Assembly (NCBI RefSeq): GCF_008831285.2
Contig: NC_045146.1
Span: 10,426,972 to 10,490,971, forward strand
Source of the DNA: Nymphaea colorata
Taxonomy: Eukaryota; Streptophyta; Magnoliopsida; Nymphaeales; Nymphaeaceae
Length of the DNA stretch: 64,000 bases
Direction: 5' to 3'
Shown: positions 37,656 to 48,585 of the stretch, in pieces
Layout of the letters: each line of letters opens with the position of its first letter
Position numbering within the stretch: position 1 is the stretch's first letter
The notes under the pieces: generated by a model
The model's database searches: none
What the model was told of the DNA's origin: nothing
What the model saw: the letters and a program-made list of their open reading frames with translations, nothing else
Translations under genes and position numbers: made by a program

Positions 37656-37878
37656 TGATGCGGTTTCGGAGTGAAAATCATTTTTCAAGTAGATTTTATC
37701 ATTAAGAACCTTATCAAGTAGATTTTATCATTTAACAACCATTGAGAGCATGCACCAATAAATAAGTTCCCTTGCTCACTGCATTTGAGAGGAAGAAAAT
37801 TCATTTAGTGTTGTGTGCATTAAGGTTCTTAATGATAAAATCTACTTTGAAAATGATTTTCACTCCAAAACCGCATCA
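37656..37878. mobile_element. Foldback/MITE-like element (223 bp)
   Basis: Terminal inverted repeats of about 58 bp start TGATGCGGTTT at 37656 and end AAACCGCATCA at 37878. The arms match almost perfectly apart from a few mismatches or single-base gaps. An 18-bp internal repeat (CAAGTAGATTTTATCATT) occurs twice on the left. No convincing target duplication. No coding capacity. Confidence 0.7.
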
Positions 37879-38547
37879 GCTGGCACCCATGGTAGATACC
37901 AATGTCAAAGAAACATTTGCATAAGATTTTTCACCACTAGGGCACTTGTGTAGGTGACACAACTTTGGTGTGGGCACTGCATATAAATTTGAAGTCATAA
38001 CAATGTGAAGTTAACACATTATAATGAAATTTTGGTTTTTGGTGGGCTGGCATGGGCAGTGGCCTACCCCAGCCAACAAGTAGCTCCGCTACCGATGCCA
38101 AAGAGGTAGGGATTAGAGGACTAAGGAACTCCCCTTCGTGCATCTTTGACGTCTAGCATCACCTTCTCACATGCTTCATTTTTCAGATAACTTTTATGGG
38201 GAATAAGAACATTCTCGTGTAAGGCATCACTAGTGAACTATCTAAACAATGTGTCGTTGAGAGATTGTTACATTTTCGTTCATGGAACGTAGAAAGATAA
38301 CATATTCTAACTAAAATCAACAGGTCAGGACGTCCTTGTAACAGCGGTGAGCAGAAAACAAGTCATTTGATTTGTTAGTTATAGAAAAATAACTTCTTCA
38401 CACATCGGGTCATGTATTGTCACTAAGCATGTCTTTGTTCTAGATATGTTTTTCCTCACCTAAGTGGTCTAATGAAAGTTTTTAGACCAATGACTTATTT
38501 TTTGCATTTTATGCCAATACTGGAGTAATGGTTTTAAACACGACACG

Positions 38548-38870
38548 CTGTTTAGATGGAGAGGAAGAGAAGAAGGAGGAGGGATAGAAAGGACATGAAA
38601 GAAAAGGAAGGAAAAGAGAATGAAGAAAGGAAAGAGAAAGAGAAATATGATCATAAAGTTTGTTTGAATAGAAATAAAATGAATTATTAAAATGATGTGT
38701 TTTTTTTAAACAATACAAAGAAAAGAAAAGAAAAGAACGGTCCTTCCCTTTCCATCCAAGTTGGAAGGATTGGATTTACTTTTTAGCCAACCAAACATAG
38801 GATCGATTACTTTTCCTTTCATTTCTTTTCATTTCCTTCTATTTTCCTCCATCCAAACTGGGTGTGAAGA
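38548..38870. repeat. Purine/pyrimidine-rich inverted repeat, possible MITE
   Basis: The left half is AG-rich (starts near CTGTTTAGATGGAG) and the right half CT-rich (ends near CTCCATCCAAAC). The ends are imperfect inverted repeats of each other. Matches the look of short non-autonomous DNA transposons, but no target duplication was identified. Confidence 0.4.
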
Positions 38871-38935
38871 AAGGTTGAGGGCAGTGGATACATAATCTGT
38901 TGGATTTGATGCCAAATAATAAGTAGCATTCTCAA

Positions 38936-39408
38936 TGTCACGGGCTGACTTTTTCAAGCCTATTTACCCCACGCGGCGCCAAATGTTTCCCCAAGCCTTC
39001 GGTCAGCCTTAACTCAATCTCAATATAGCGGAAGCTTTCATCATTCTTTGGAACCATAGACTAGACGATGAGTGATAAGCACTCGGTAATGACCTTCAAA
39101 ATCATGGGATGAGGTGTTCCTTCCCATACAAGTGACAACCTCATGTCAAGACCCGGTAAAGAGGCTTTCTTCGTGATTAAGATATACTTGGATCGCTCAT
39201 ATACAAGTGACAACCTCATATCAAGACCCGGTAAAGAGGCATTCTACGTCATTAAGATATACTTGGATCACTCATTATCCACTACTGATCCGAATCGTTC
39301 ATCCAAAGAGGAGAACAAATCTGCTCTTTGCCTCTTTTACGGCGTTTGACCGATCGGATTCAGAGAAACTTTTACATTAAATTCCATTAAAAGATGGAAA
39401 TGGGGTGC
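38936..39408. repeat. LTR fragment related to the 10.3-kb element, with a 75-bp tandem duplication
   Basis: The first about 190 bp start TGTCACGGGCTGA and follow the LTR at 10268 with scattered substitutions and indels (shared GCGGCGCC, CCTTCGG, TAGCGGAAG, ACTAGACGA). From 39128 to 39275 a 75-bp unit occurs twice (ACAAGTGACAACCTCAT...GGATC-CTCAT), with a few differences. The tract ends where the LTR of the next element starts. Confidence 0.6.
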
Positions 39409-40357
39409 TAATAGAACCTCGCTGCCAAGGCGCTATCTCTACCCAAGATCACGCTCAGCAAGGCAAATCGATTTCAACTTTCTGATCTGCCGCTGCTTCT
39501 CCTTTTATCGCAAGAACAGGGGAGGCGTATGTTCCTTCGGCCGATTGGGGAAAAGAAGAAAAGAGTATTGAAGATGGGAGGAGGATTGACGCCGTCGGAT
39601 CGAAGAAAGACACCAGCCGTCGCTGGTCAAGGGTGAGAAGAAATTAATCTGGCCGCCGCCGGGAAGACGAGTCGACTTGGTTGAGAAGAAGATGGGATGA
39701 GAGAGAGAGTGACGCCCAAAACGAAAATCAATTCATTCTTCATTCAAACGTAATCCAAAAAAGCCCTAATTTCAAAGCTTATATACATGAGAAGCGTCTC
39801 GGTTCACTTAGCTCATAACCCAAGACGATACAAAGAACTTAAAATAAAACGATTCTAACACGTCTTAAACCGAGACGGTACAAAAGATAATAAACATAAA
39901 CAAAAGGGCGCCTGGATTGGATCTGGTTGCACCCGCTCTCTCTACGGATCCGAACTCTGTCTCACCTTTTTCGACCTTAGCTGCTCCACCCGCTCCTTCC
40001 ACTGCAGCCATATAAGTAATGCCCAAGGGTTCTATTAGTGTCAAACCCTGAACCATGCCAAGGTGTCGTGTGGTCCAACTCACTCGCGTGCACTTGGCCC
40101 TACGCACATAGGTGCTAGTACCCAACCCTGCAAGTCGCTTCTTGGGCTTGCGCTCATCCTCGGCCGTGCGCAATGCTGCGGCCTGTTGCTCTCGGCACTC
40201 CCCGCCGAGACTAACCTCACAAGGCAAGGAGGACATAAGCCTGTCAGGTGGTAATCGGCGTGCCCAGCTGCTACTAATTCCGCTGGTCGGCTCCGCTCTT
40301 GCACCCTCGTCCAGGCCTTCGACCGTCCTCGATGGTGTCAAAATAAGGCACGTATCA
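39409..40357 (-). repeat. 3' LTR of the FHA-carrying element
   Basis: Starts TAATAGAACC (the TG of the other copy appears mutated to TA) and ends CACGTATCA. Aligns along its length with 42406-43351. Confidence 0.8.
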
Positions 40358-40527
40358 GATCCACCCTCCTTAGACCGAGCTTGACCCCAAGCTCGTATGA
40401 GGTTATCTTCTTGGATGATCAGACTATACCCTTTATGTGATCCCATGCTGCTATGTTTTGGCCCTCCCTTCCAAGGCGTTGGAACAAGTTTCTTCTTTGT
40501 ACAACCTGGAATCTCTTCGACCTGCTC

Positions 40528-41235
40528 TCATCGGTCACTTATCGAACTAGTGGCTATCTTCTGCATTGATGTCCTTTGTAGACTGTTCAACAAGCTCTCT
40601 GAAATACCATTACCACCCTCCTTAGGCTTGACCATACACTGAGGATTGAAGGACCGTGATAACAAGGGCTCTTTCATGACTGTGGTGTCATGCTCAACCG
40701 TCGAACCCATGGCGAATTCAGCTTGCTTCCATTTTGCTTGCAGCTCATCAATGGTCTCAATGATTTTCTCACAAAGTTGCTGCATTGCTCGTGGCGCCGA
40801 ACCGTCCACATACGACTCTTGGTGCTTGCTGTCATAGCTCTCTTCTTCTTGGCCAAAGACCGAGGAAATCACTTCTAGCTTGAAACTCTGGTTGGAGTCT
40901 CCTACCTTGAGGATCTCACCTGAGTAGAACTGCTCGGTGCATTGGGGTCTTATCACAATCTCTGCTACACTTAATTTCCCTGTAAGCGTCAAGTTTGTCA
41001 CCCAAACTCGTCGGCTCACCTTGTCGACCTCGAGTTCAAAGTGGAACCCGTGGATGCTAGGGTGTTGGAACACCAAGTCGCAATTAGGGTTTCTTCCTGC
41101 CGTCCAGACCTCCATCCTCGGTTCTTGGTTGATTTCTGAACCCGGAATCAGCACTATATCTTGTAGGTGTTTGTTCCTCGCGTAGACGCCAAAAACTAAG
41201 TCCATTGCACTCATATTCTCTGTTAATCGCTCCAA
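40528..41235 (-). CDS. FHA-domain-like protein carried inside an LTR retroelement (235 aa)
   Basis: Residues about 10-120 look like a forkhead-associated (FHA) domain, a phosphothreonine-binding fold. It has the Gly-Arg and hydrophobic strand pattern (WTAGRNPNCDLVFQHPSI), the Ser...His pair of the binding loop (PSIHGFHFELE), and a late GD motif (LKVGDSNQSFKLEV). The usual Asn-Gly of the last loop is not obvious (NLTLTGKL). The spacing before GR is like plant FHA proteins of the PARALLEL SPINDLE 1 group; this assignment is tentative. The C-terminal half has a predicted helical stretch (LCEKIIETIDELQAKWKQAE) and no known domain. The ORF is sense to the element, between the primer binding site and the polypurine tract. 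It may be a captured host gene fragment or an accessory ORF of the family. The frame is intact; expression is unknown. Confidence 0.6.
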   Translation of the reverse strand: MERLTENMSAMDLVFGVYARNKHLQDIVLIPGSEINQEPRMEVWTAGRNPNCDLVFQHPSIHGFHFELEVDKVSRRVWVTNLTLTGKLSVAEIVIRPQCTEQFYSGEILKVGDSNQSFKLEVISSVFGQEEESYDSKHQESYVDGSAPRAMQQLCEKIIETIDELQAKWKQAEFAMGSTVEHDTTVMKEPLLSRSFNPQCMVKPKEGGNGISESLLNSLQRTSMQKIATSSISDR

Positions 41236-42405
41236 GGACCTTTGCTCAATAAAAATTCAATATCTCCCTGCTGGAAGGTCCAAAAATCATGAAACTTGGA
41301 CTGAAAAATTCTTCACTTCCATAGCTTTCCAATGCATCCAAGCTCGTTACCAGATTCAGTTCTTATCAGAATTCGTAGAGCTCCAAAGTCATGCCTCAGC
41401 TGCTGGTCGCAGACAAGTTTTAGGCTTCGTCAGTCCACTGGAAATGCCTTAGACCAGTCGTCCTTCAAAAATTCGCTGAGCCCTGGATTTATATCCAAAA
41501 ATTTTGAAATTTAAAGGGCAGAAAGTAGAGATCCAGACGACTCCAACGCATCTAAAATCGCATAAATCCGAGTTCTGAGCAATCAACGCCGGCCGATCAA
41601 AGTTGGAGAAGATTCGGCTTTTTTTAGATGTCTGAGACGGATGAACAGTGGAGCTTCGGGTGGTGTCCTACCCAGGAGACGTGCTTCAAAAGGCCAGGAC
41701 ACGCCAACACGATTTCGCTTCCATTAAAGAAAGAAGGACACGTGTTGTGCAGGACTCGGTGTCGCCTACCATCGAGGTGGAGCGGGACTCTTGGCGGGAC
41801 ATGACGAGCGTTGAGTTCCAGGAGATGCGGGCCTCAACGGGACTCGCGTGTCCGTGAGTACCGCGACTTCTCAAGACACGAAACAAGGACACCTCGGCGG
41901 TGACTGAAGAACACGGCGCCGGAAAGGTTGATTTCGCTGGAAAATCGCCTCTGCGTCGAAAAACGTGCAGAAAACTCCGGCAGACTTCAAATCGCTATTC
42001 CAGCCTCGTTTCTGGGCCAAATTGAGCCTTCTTGTGCTCGTTTTGCTCGGAAACTTGTCAAGAATCTCCTGGTATTGTCATCAACACGTTTTGATTCTGT
42101 TGGTGATCGGAATCAACGCCAGAGTGCTTGGTGGTCACCAGAGAAGGGGAAGAACAGCGCTTGAGAACCCGCGCCTCTTCAAAAATCGATTCCTCGCAAA
42201 TCACAGCCTCAAAAATTCTGAAAATTTGTTAATAAATGCTTCAGATGTAGACGAATTCAATGGTCTAGTGCTCGACCAGTAAATCCTTCCACAAAATTAA
42301 CGCCAATGGTTTTTGTCTTTGTGTTTCTTGTTTTTCTTGGAGAAGACGATATCTGTAGTCTGAAGCTTCAATTCGCCGCCGTGAGTGTCGGCTCTGATAC
42401 CAAAT

Positions 42406-43351
42406 TGATAGAACCTCGCTGCCGAGGTGCTATCTCTACTCAAGATCACGCTTAGCAAGGCAAATTGATTTCAACTTTCTGATATGCCGCTGCTTCTCCT
42501 TTTATCGCAAGAACAGGGGAGGCAGATGTTCCTTCGGTCGATTGGGGAAAAGAAGAAAAGAGTATTGAGGATGAGAGGAGGATTGACGCCGTCGGATCGA
42601 AGAAAGACACCAGCCGCCACTGGTCAAGGGTGAGAAGAAATCAATCCGGCCGCCGTCGGGAAGACGAGTCGACTTGGTTCAGGAGAAGATGGGATGAGAG
42701 AGAGAGTGATGCCCAAAACGAAAATCAATTCATTCTTCATTCAAGGGTAATAAAAAAAAGCCATAATTTCAAAGCTTATATACATTAGAAGCATCTCGGT
42801 TCACTTAGCTCATAACCCGAGACAATACAAAGAACTTAAAAAAAAAACGATTCTAACATGTCTCAAACCGAGACGGTACAAAAGATTAAATAAACATAAA
42901 CAAAAGAGTGTCTGGATTGGATCTGGTTGCGCCCGCTCTCTCTACGGATCCGAACCCTGTCTCACCTTTTTCTACCTTAGCTGTTCCACCCGCTCTTCCC
43001 ACTGCAGCCATATAAGTAATGCCCAAGGGTTCTAGTGTCGAACCCTGAACCATGCCAAGGTGTCGTGTGGTCCAACTCACTCGCGTGCACTTGGCCCTAC
43101 GCACATAGGTGCTAGTGCCCAACCTGCAAGTCGCTTCTTGGGCTTGCGCTCATCCTCGGCCATGCGCAATGCCGTGTCCTACTGCTCTCGGCACTCTCCG
43201 CCGAAATTAACCTCAGGTAAGGAGGACATAAGCCTGTCAGGTGGTAATCGGTGTACCCAACTCAGCGTACCCAACTGCTACTAACACCGCTGGTTGGCTC
43301 CGCTCTTGCACCTGCCTTCGACCGTCCTCGATGGTGTCAAAATACGTATAA
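42406..43351 (-). repeat. 5' LTR of the FHA-carrying element
   Basis: Starts TGATAGAACC next to the primer binding site. Its right end is slightly rearranged relative to the other LTR: AAATACGTATAA in place of AAATAAGGCACGTATCA. Confidence 0.78.
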
Positions 43352-44104
43352 CGTGCCAACACCGGAATGGGATTTCGGCGGTAGGATTTTCATTCTGAAA
43401 TCGTGATTCCTGTTTTGGGTTCCTTCTGCGAACGCCTCTCCCTCTCCGTCTCCTCGAACCATAAAATTGGAACGCCTCTCCCTCTTTCGCACGAACAACC
43501 AGCCAGATACACGTGCTGCGCTCTACTCATCTCTTTTGCAGTGTGCGTGAGGTGAGGTTCTGGTACACACACTCTCTCTCTCTCACACACACACACACTG
43601 GCTTGCCATTGCCAACGTTGGTCATTTTCCTTGTTTCATGGTTTGAGGTGTTGGGTGTTGGAACTTCTGATTTAAGGAATGAGGAGGCATTTGGAGGGCC
43701 TTGAATTGGAACAAATCAAAACTTTGTTATGCAAGAAAGAAATTGGATTCGATACCAGGAGGGGTGAACAACAAATTTACAGTGTTTAACTTGAAAAGGA
43801 CGGTTTTGAGCTGCCATGTAGAGACAAAGCACAAATTATTTCACACGGAGCCAGGGCAGGAGGCCCTCAACAGGAGAAAATTTTCTTTACATGAAGTCTC
43901 AAGCATGAAAGCGCAGAACAGTGAAGCAGACAGCTCTTTTTCCTCTAGATAGAGTCGGGTGCGGTCAGCCGCACCCACTATAATCGTCATTTTTGGACGG
44001 GCACTTCCCTCGCGTCAAACGCGAGTCAGGGGCGGTTTGACATTTTGTTCTATGTTTTGAGGTTTTCTTTCAATTTTCATTTTTGACGAAAATCGACTTC
44101 CGGC
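43352..44104. other. Unassigned DNA with a short hairpin
   Basis: Holds a CT/CA microsatellite (about 43567-43599) and an 83-codon plus-strand frame (43701-43952) of unknown meaning. A short perfect inverted repeat CTCGCGT-CAA-ACGCGAG lies at about 44010-44026. No domain recognised. Confidence 0.4.
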
Positions 44105-44415
44105 ACGATCGATCGTGCCCTTTGCCCCCTTCCCGCTGCTTTCTCTCCGTCCGCTGCTCTCTCTGATCGATCGTGTCATCCACCGGCGGCATCCTCTCCG
44201 TCCGGGTCCACTGCTCTTTCTCCGATTTTTACCTCCACAGCCAGCATCATCTCCGTCCTGATTTAGACAAACACATACCTCTCTCTCCGTCCGCTGCTCT
44301 CTCTCCATATTCTGATCGATCGTGTCCTCCACCGGCGGCATCCTCTCCGTCCGGCATCCGCTGCTCTCTATCCGATTTCTACCTTCACCGGCGGCATCTT
44401 CTCCGTCCTGAAATG
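44105..44415. repeat. CT-rich tandem repeat, period about 149 bp
   Basis: The motif GATCGATCGTGTC followed by CCACCGGCGGCATC and CTCTCCGTCCGG recurs at 44165 and 44314, with a partial unit before it (from about 44105). The CpG content and CT-richness contrast with the AT-rich surroundings. Such tracts resemble plant promoter/5' leader DNA, but no downstream start codon could be attached. Confidence 0.65.
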
Positions 44416-47047
44416 GCTTAATCGCCGTTGGTTGTCCTCAGAAGAACGATCGGACTGCTGACTGCTCCCGTGCTCTATTCTTCTTTCACATCTTTCCACT
44501 TTTCTTCACTCACGAAAGAAGCTGCATTTTAGGAAGGCAAAATCTCTCTTTCACTCTTTGGAGCAGTGTGTTTTTTTCTTTTTATTGTTTGATTCTGATA
44601 TCGCGCTCCGATTTTGATTTCTCTCTGTTCTGTCTCGTCTCTCTCTGCCGCAGGCAGCATAGCTATGTATATATACTTGGCTTATGTGAACATCTAGCTT
44701 CTGTTTAATTCTTTCAGCCAAAGTACTGTTCGTTAGCTCTTAAAATGTGTTAATGAAACCGCCACTTGCTTGATGGCTATTTTGGCTTCTGTGAAGTGTG
44801 AAACATATATGTGTTAAATTGTTAATCCAGGGCCATCATTGGTCTTCTTCTCCTGGTTTCAGTTATGCTACATTGAGAAAAATTGTCGAGCAAGTTTTAA
44901 TGATGTTTCTTACTTCTTTTTGTTTTATATTGATGAAGTGAATATTTATTCCCTTATTGTGAATAGCTGCAGTAGATATACACATATATATATCTATATT
45001 ATAATAATCAATTAATAATAATAATAATAATAAATACCCTCATCACACCACCACACCTAAATTTTCTGAGATGTGCCGCTCCGGCACGCGTGCCCTGCAT
45101 CCCGCACCTATGTGACACAGAAATGAAGAGTTTGTGCGTAGTAAAATTCTTGCATAGAAAAGTGTTCGAGAAAAATTCCTGCGTAAAAAATTTCTTGCTG
45201 ATTGTGTCCACTATGAACACTTTAAAGTGTTTGAGGAAATATCTCAGAGAAACCAACTACAGTATTTGACTCACCTTTTAAACGCGATCCTTTGTTAATT
45301 TTCTAATACAAAGTTCATAAGCTTGCAGCTTACTGTTGCCAAAGAAAAATTCATCAAACTTGTTCAGTTAAAACGTTATTTGTTTAGGAAAAGAACGAAG
45401 TTTCTAGGCCAGAAACGTGCATCTTGGTTCTATTGTTAGATTATTAATTTATTAGATTGAACCAACAACGAAGTGAAACATGAGCAGTTAAAACACTGGT
45501 TAATTGGTCTGTCGTTTACCAACCTAAGGGCATGTTCTTTGACCTCTTAAAAAATTTCGTTGCAATTTTTGTTAAAGCTGGATGGTGCTGAACGTTGATT
45601 TTCAGCTTGCAATTGTATTGTGAAGTTAAACTTTTTGGTCAGCATTTTTTTTACTTGTGTAAGATGTTCGTGGTGTCCCACACCTCATAAATCCAGAAGC
45701 AACAGAAAAAATAATTACAGAATTTTGATGGGTATTGCATCAAGCATCTGAATTTTGATTCTGGAATGAAAATTCCAGGCCATCAAATACACTAGGAAAG
45801 TGAAACCTGGAATTTTCATCCCATTCCACAACTGGAATGTTGATTCAGGAATTTTCTTTCCAGAATTATAATTCTAAGGTATCAAATGCCTGCTAAACGA
45901 ATGAATGAATGATCCTCGACCAGTTTGGCTCGTGCAACTGTGAATGAAATTCCTGTTTTTTTGAGGTTCTAGGTTGAACTTACATCAATTTTCATCAAAA
46001 TTTGCCACCCCGTGCAGACAAAAGGCCTGCAACTATGTTTTCTATTTCGGTATCTAAGTCTTTGGCCCATTTTGTGTGGAGTTACTCTTTTAACATGCCT
46101 GTTTTCCATTGCTTGCTTCAATAATGACTTATATGAGCAAAAGACCCTTATAGTTTTCTTTCTCATGTGGATATTTCTTGGCAGAAGGTTTGAGAACTCT
46201 GGCCATTATATTTGATGCCTGGAAGAGTTCAACGAAATGCTTCAAACAAATCTGGAATAAGATCCACTTACTTTCTTAGTAACGGAGAAAAGGATTTGAT
46301 TATTTTATTTGGGCAAAATGGCATCTTCTAGAGATTGTACAATCGAGGTCTTCTAGTGAAGGCTTGTATGATATGTACACTAATGGATTGCTTATTGGAA
46401 TTTGTGGGCGAAGATGTTTAAAATTTGTAGAGCTTGCCACTAGTTGTAGGAATTTCAGGTGGTTTACGAGGCTGAGCATCTCATTGGTTGGCTTGCCTTG
46501 TATCATGAGAAAACTCATTCTTCGTTCAAAGCTTTTGCAAGCGGTGTTAAGACCCTTCACCATGTGGAGAAGAGCAAAGTATGAGCCACAATTGTTCTTA
46601 TATGCTCTGTTCATATAGGTTGTGCAATCCGTTATAAACATACTGCATATCTTAGATGTATGTTATACATTGTCATAAAAAACGTGTACGTGTATTATAT
46701 GGCGAGGAATTTTTGGGTATAATACGACAAAGTTGTATATCTCAGGAATATCTTGACAAATTTTTAAAAAGTTTAAAACATTTAATAAATCCTGAAAATT
46801 ATAAAAAAATAAAAAATCATAAAAATACAAAAGATGCGTATAATATGCTTATAATACACGTTTTTTATTTTCTGGCATTTTTTGAAAAGATGCGGTTTTT
46901 TATGTTTTATACGACTGACTATGTTTTGGCATATCATATGCGGTTTTTTCCAATAGGACGCCTTTTCTGTGACATTGATGTTATATTATGTATCTTACAT
47001 GTACTTTGAACATTTGTCATGCATAAATACACTTTCTTATATATCAC
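44416..47047. other. AT-rich DNA without recognised gene
   Basis: Contains (TA)n/(AAT)n microsatellites at 44977-45032 and a foldback repeat at about 45730-45893. A 113-codon minus-strand frame at 46300-46641 and a 117-codon plus-strand frame at 46656-47009 have no recognisable domain. No host gene is supported. Confidence 0.4.
45730..45893. repeat. Foldback repeat resembling a MITE
   Basis: The left arm (around GAATTTTGATTCTGGAATGAAAATTCC, read in parts) and the reverse complement of the right arm (GAATTATAATTCTGG, AAAGAAAATTCC) are close imperfect inverted repeats separated by about 80 bp. This GGAAT/ATTCC-rich palindromic style is common among small non-autonomous DNA transposons of plants. 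No target duplication identified. Confidence 0.45.
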
Positions 47048-47350
47048 TGTTAGCTGCTGGCCTAACACTGCCTTGCTTATGTCTTTACGTTTTTAGTTAT
47101 GTTTCTGTTTGAACACTCACAGGTAGTTCACGGGTCGGGTGACTAGTTAGGTCATGTAATAGACCCACTCAAGATCCACACACACACACACACACATATG
47201 TATATATATATACCTTAAGGGTAATTAAAACCCTAATGAATGAATGAGATTACTACCAAAGCTGGGCTTTATGTTACTTTCTGTTAATTGTGTGCTTAAG
47301 GCAGAGACCTAAAACAGAGAGGCAGGTGGATAGCTACTTGGTAGCTATCA
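47048..47350 (+). repeat. 5' LTR of the old chromovirus
   Basis: 303 bp, TGTTAG...GCTATCA, aligned along its whole length with 57617-57896 with many differences and a longer middle part. The sequence after it (ATTTATCAGACC) looks like a decayed tRNA-Met primer binding site. Confidence 0.82.
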
Positions 47351-48005
47351 ATTTATCAGACCGCAAACACCATGGCAGAGAGTATCACGGCAAGGGAGGT
47401 GATGGCGGCTTTGGAGCACCACCGGAACTAGGTGGAAGCGGCGATAGAGCTTTCGAGGTGCGGATGCACCTGATGGACCAATACGTGGATGGAATGGATG
47501 CACGCTTGGAGACCCTGGTCGATGAGCAACAGACAATGGCGACCCTGCTATGTGAAAGCCTCCGACAAGGCACGCAATGCTCTCATAGTTCAGGGTAGAC
47601 GTAGACCGATGATCGATGGGGAAATACCTAGCTGCTGAATGGAGCAGAGGGATCTGCCTGGAAACCTTCAAAGATGGAATTTCCGAAGTTCACCAGAGAT
47701 GATCCCATTAGCTGGGTGTCTCGATCGGAATAATACTTTGAATGCTAGGGAATCGTGGGAGAGCAGAGGGTGAATCAAGCGGCCGTCTACTTCGAAGGAG
47801 CGGCGATCCATTGGTATCGCTGACTATTGTCACACCAGGGGAAGCCGGATTGGGAAACCCTCTTCAGGGAGATCACCGCCCGCTTTGGGCCCTCAGGGTA
47901 CCTTGATTATAATGTCGAGCTCTCGAGAATTAGGCAGATGGGCATGGTGTTAGAGTATCAGGAAAATTTCGAGGCACTTATGAACATTGTTCCTGGCTGG
48001 CCCCA
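47351..48005 (+). pseudogene. Gag 5' part of the old chromovirus, broken
   Basis: Gag is readable across shifting frames: an N-terminal part from about 47372 (AESITAREVMAALEHH), then MEFPKFTRDDPISWVSRSE with a stop, VNQAAVYFEGAAIHWYR with a stop, and a clean frame from 47827 (GKPDWETLFREITARFGP...YQENFEALMNIVPGWP). It stops at the insertion point of the palindromic element. Gag resumes at 53831. Confidence 0.8.
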
Positions 48006-48535
48006 TGTTAACACCTCAAATTTTTCTACCTCAGTTGATGGAAGCAATGTTAAAATTTGACAAAATAATTTCACAAAAAGATTGTGAAAATTTGAAATTT
48101 TAAAACCATTTCGAATCTAAGCACAATTTAGATTCAAATCATGAGCTTGACTAGTGACATGAATCCCAAAGCAGGATTACAAGCCTAGATCTTAATTCAA
48201 TACGCAAAACCGGATCCAAATTAGGATTTAAGATCTTAATCTAAATTGCAAGTGTAATTTGAAATCTATATCCAATTACGAAATTTAAATCCAAAGTTAG
48301 ATCCAATTCAGGATCTAAAAGGCTCTGGGGACCCACGTGTGGGCCCCACCTGGCTCGTGTGGGCAGCCCAAGAGGTCACACACTCCCATTTTCAAAATAT
48401 ATTCTCTCAATTATTTCTAACAATCACCACATTGTGTTATTTGAAACAGAAGTCAGGTGAGAGGGTCAAAGATTTCATTTAAAGATGAGGTCTTCTTGTA
48501 ATAAGATGAGAGACCCAATCTCTCAATCCCATGCA
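48006..48535 (+). repeat. Left LTR of the palindromic element
   Basis: TGTTAACACCTC ... CCCATGCA. Inverted relative to 53300-53825. The following primer binding site is decayed here (TTGGGACTGATCACC), whereas the right copy has TTGGCACCAACAATTTGAC. Confidence 0.7.
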
Positions 48536-48585
48536 TTGGGACTGATCACCAATAATTAGACACAACCACTAAAGAGCCTCATTTT

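Larger units (their letters stand above)
39409..43351 (-). mobile_element. LTR retroelement lacking pol, with an internal FHA-like ORF
   Basis: LTRs of about 949 bp (39409-40357) and 946 bp (42406-43351) in direct orientation, clearly diverged. The element reads on the minus strand. A primer binding site (TGGTATCAGAGCC) at 42390-42402 lies 3 bp from the 5' LTR, and a polypurine-like tract (AAGGAGGGTGGATC) directly precedes the 3' LTR at about 40358-40371. Flanks GGTGC (39404-39408) and CGTGC (43352-43356) agree at 4 of 5 bases. The interior is only about 2.05 kb with no protease, RT or integrase; it holds one 235-codon sense-strand ORF with an FHA-like domain. This is a non-autonomous element of LARD type. 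Confidence 0.8.

Noticed and set aside
39865-40446. 193-codon minus-strand frame
   Set aside because: It crosses from the element interior over the polypurine tract into the LTR; more likely read-through of LTR than a gene.
46300-47009. Frames of 113 and 117 codons on opposite strands
   Set aside because: No recognisable domain; composition is like the surrounding AT-rich DNA.
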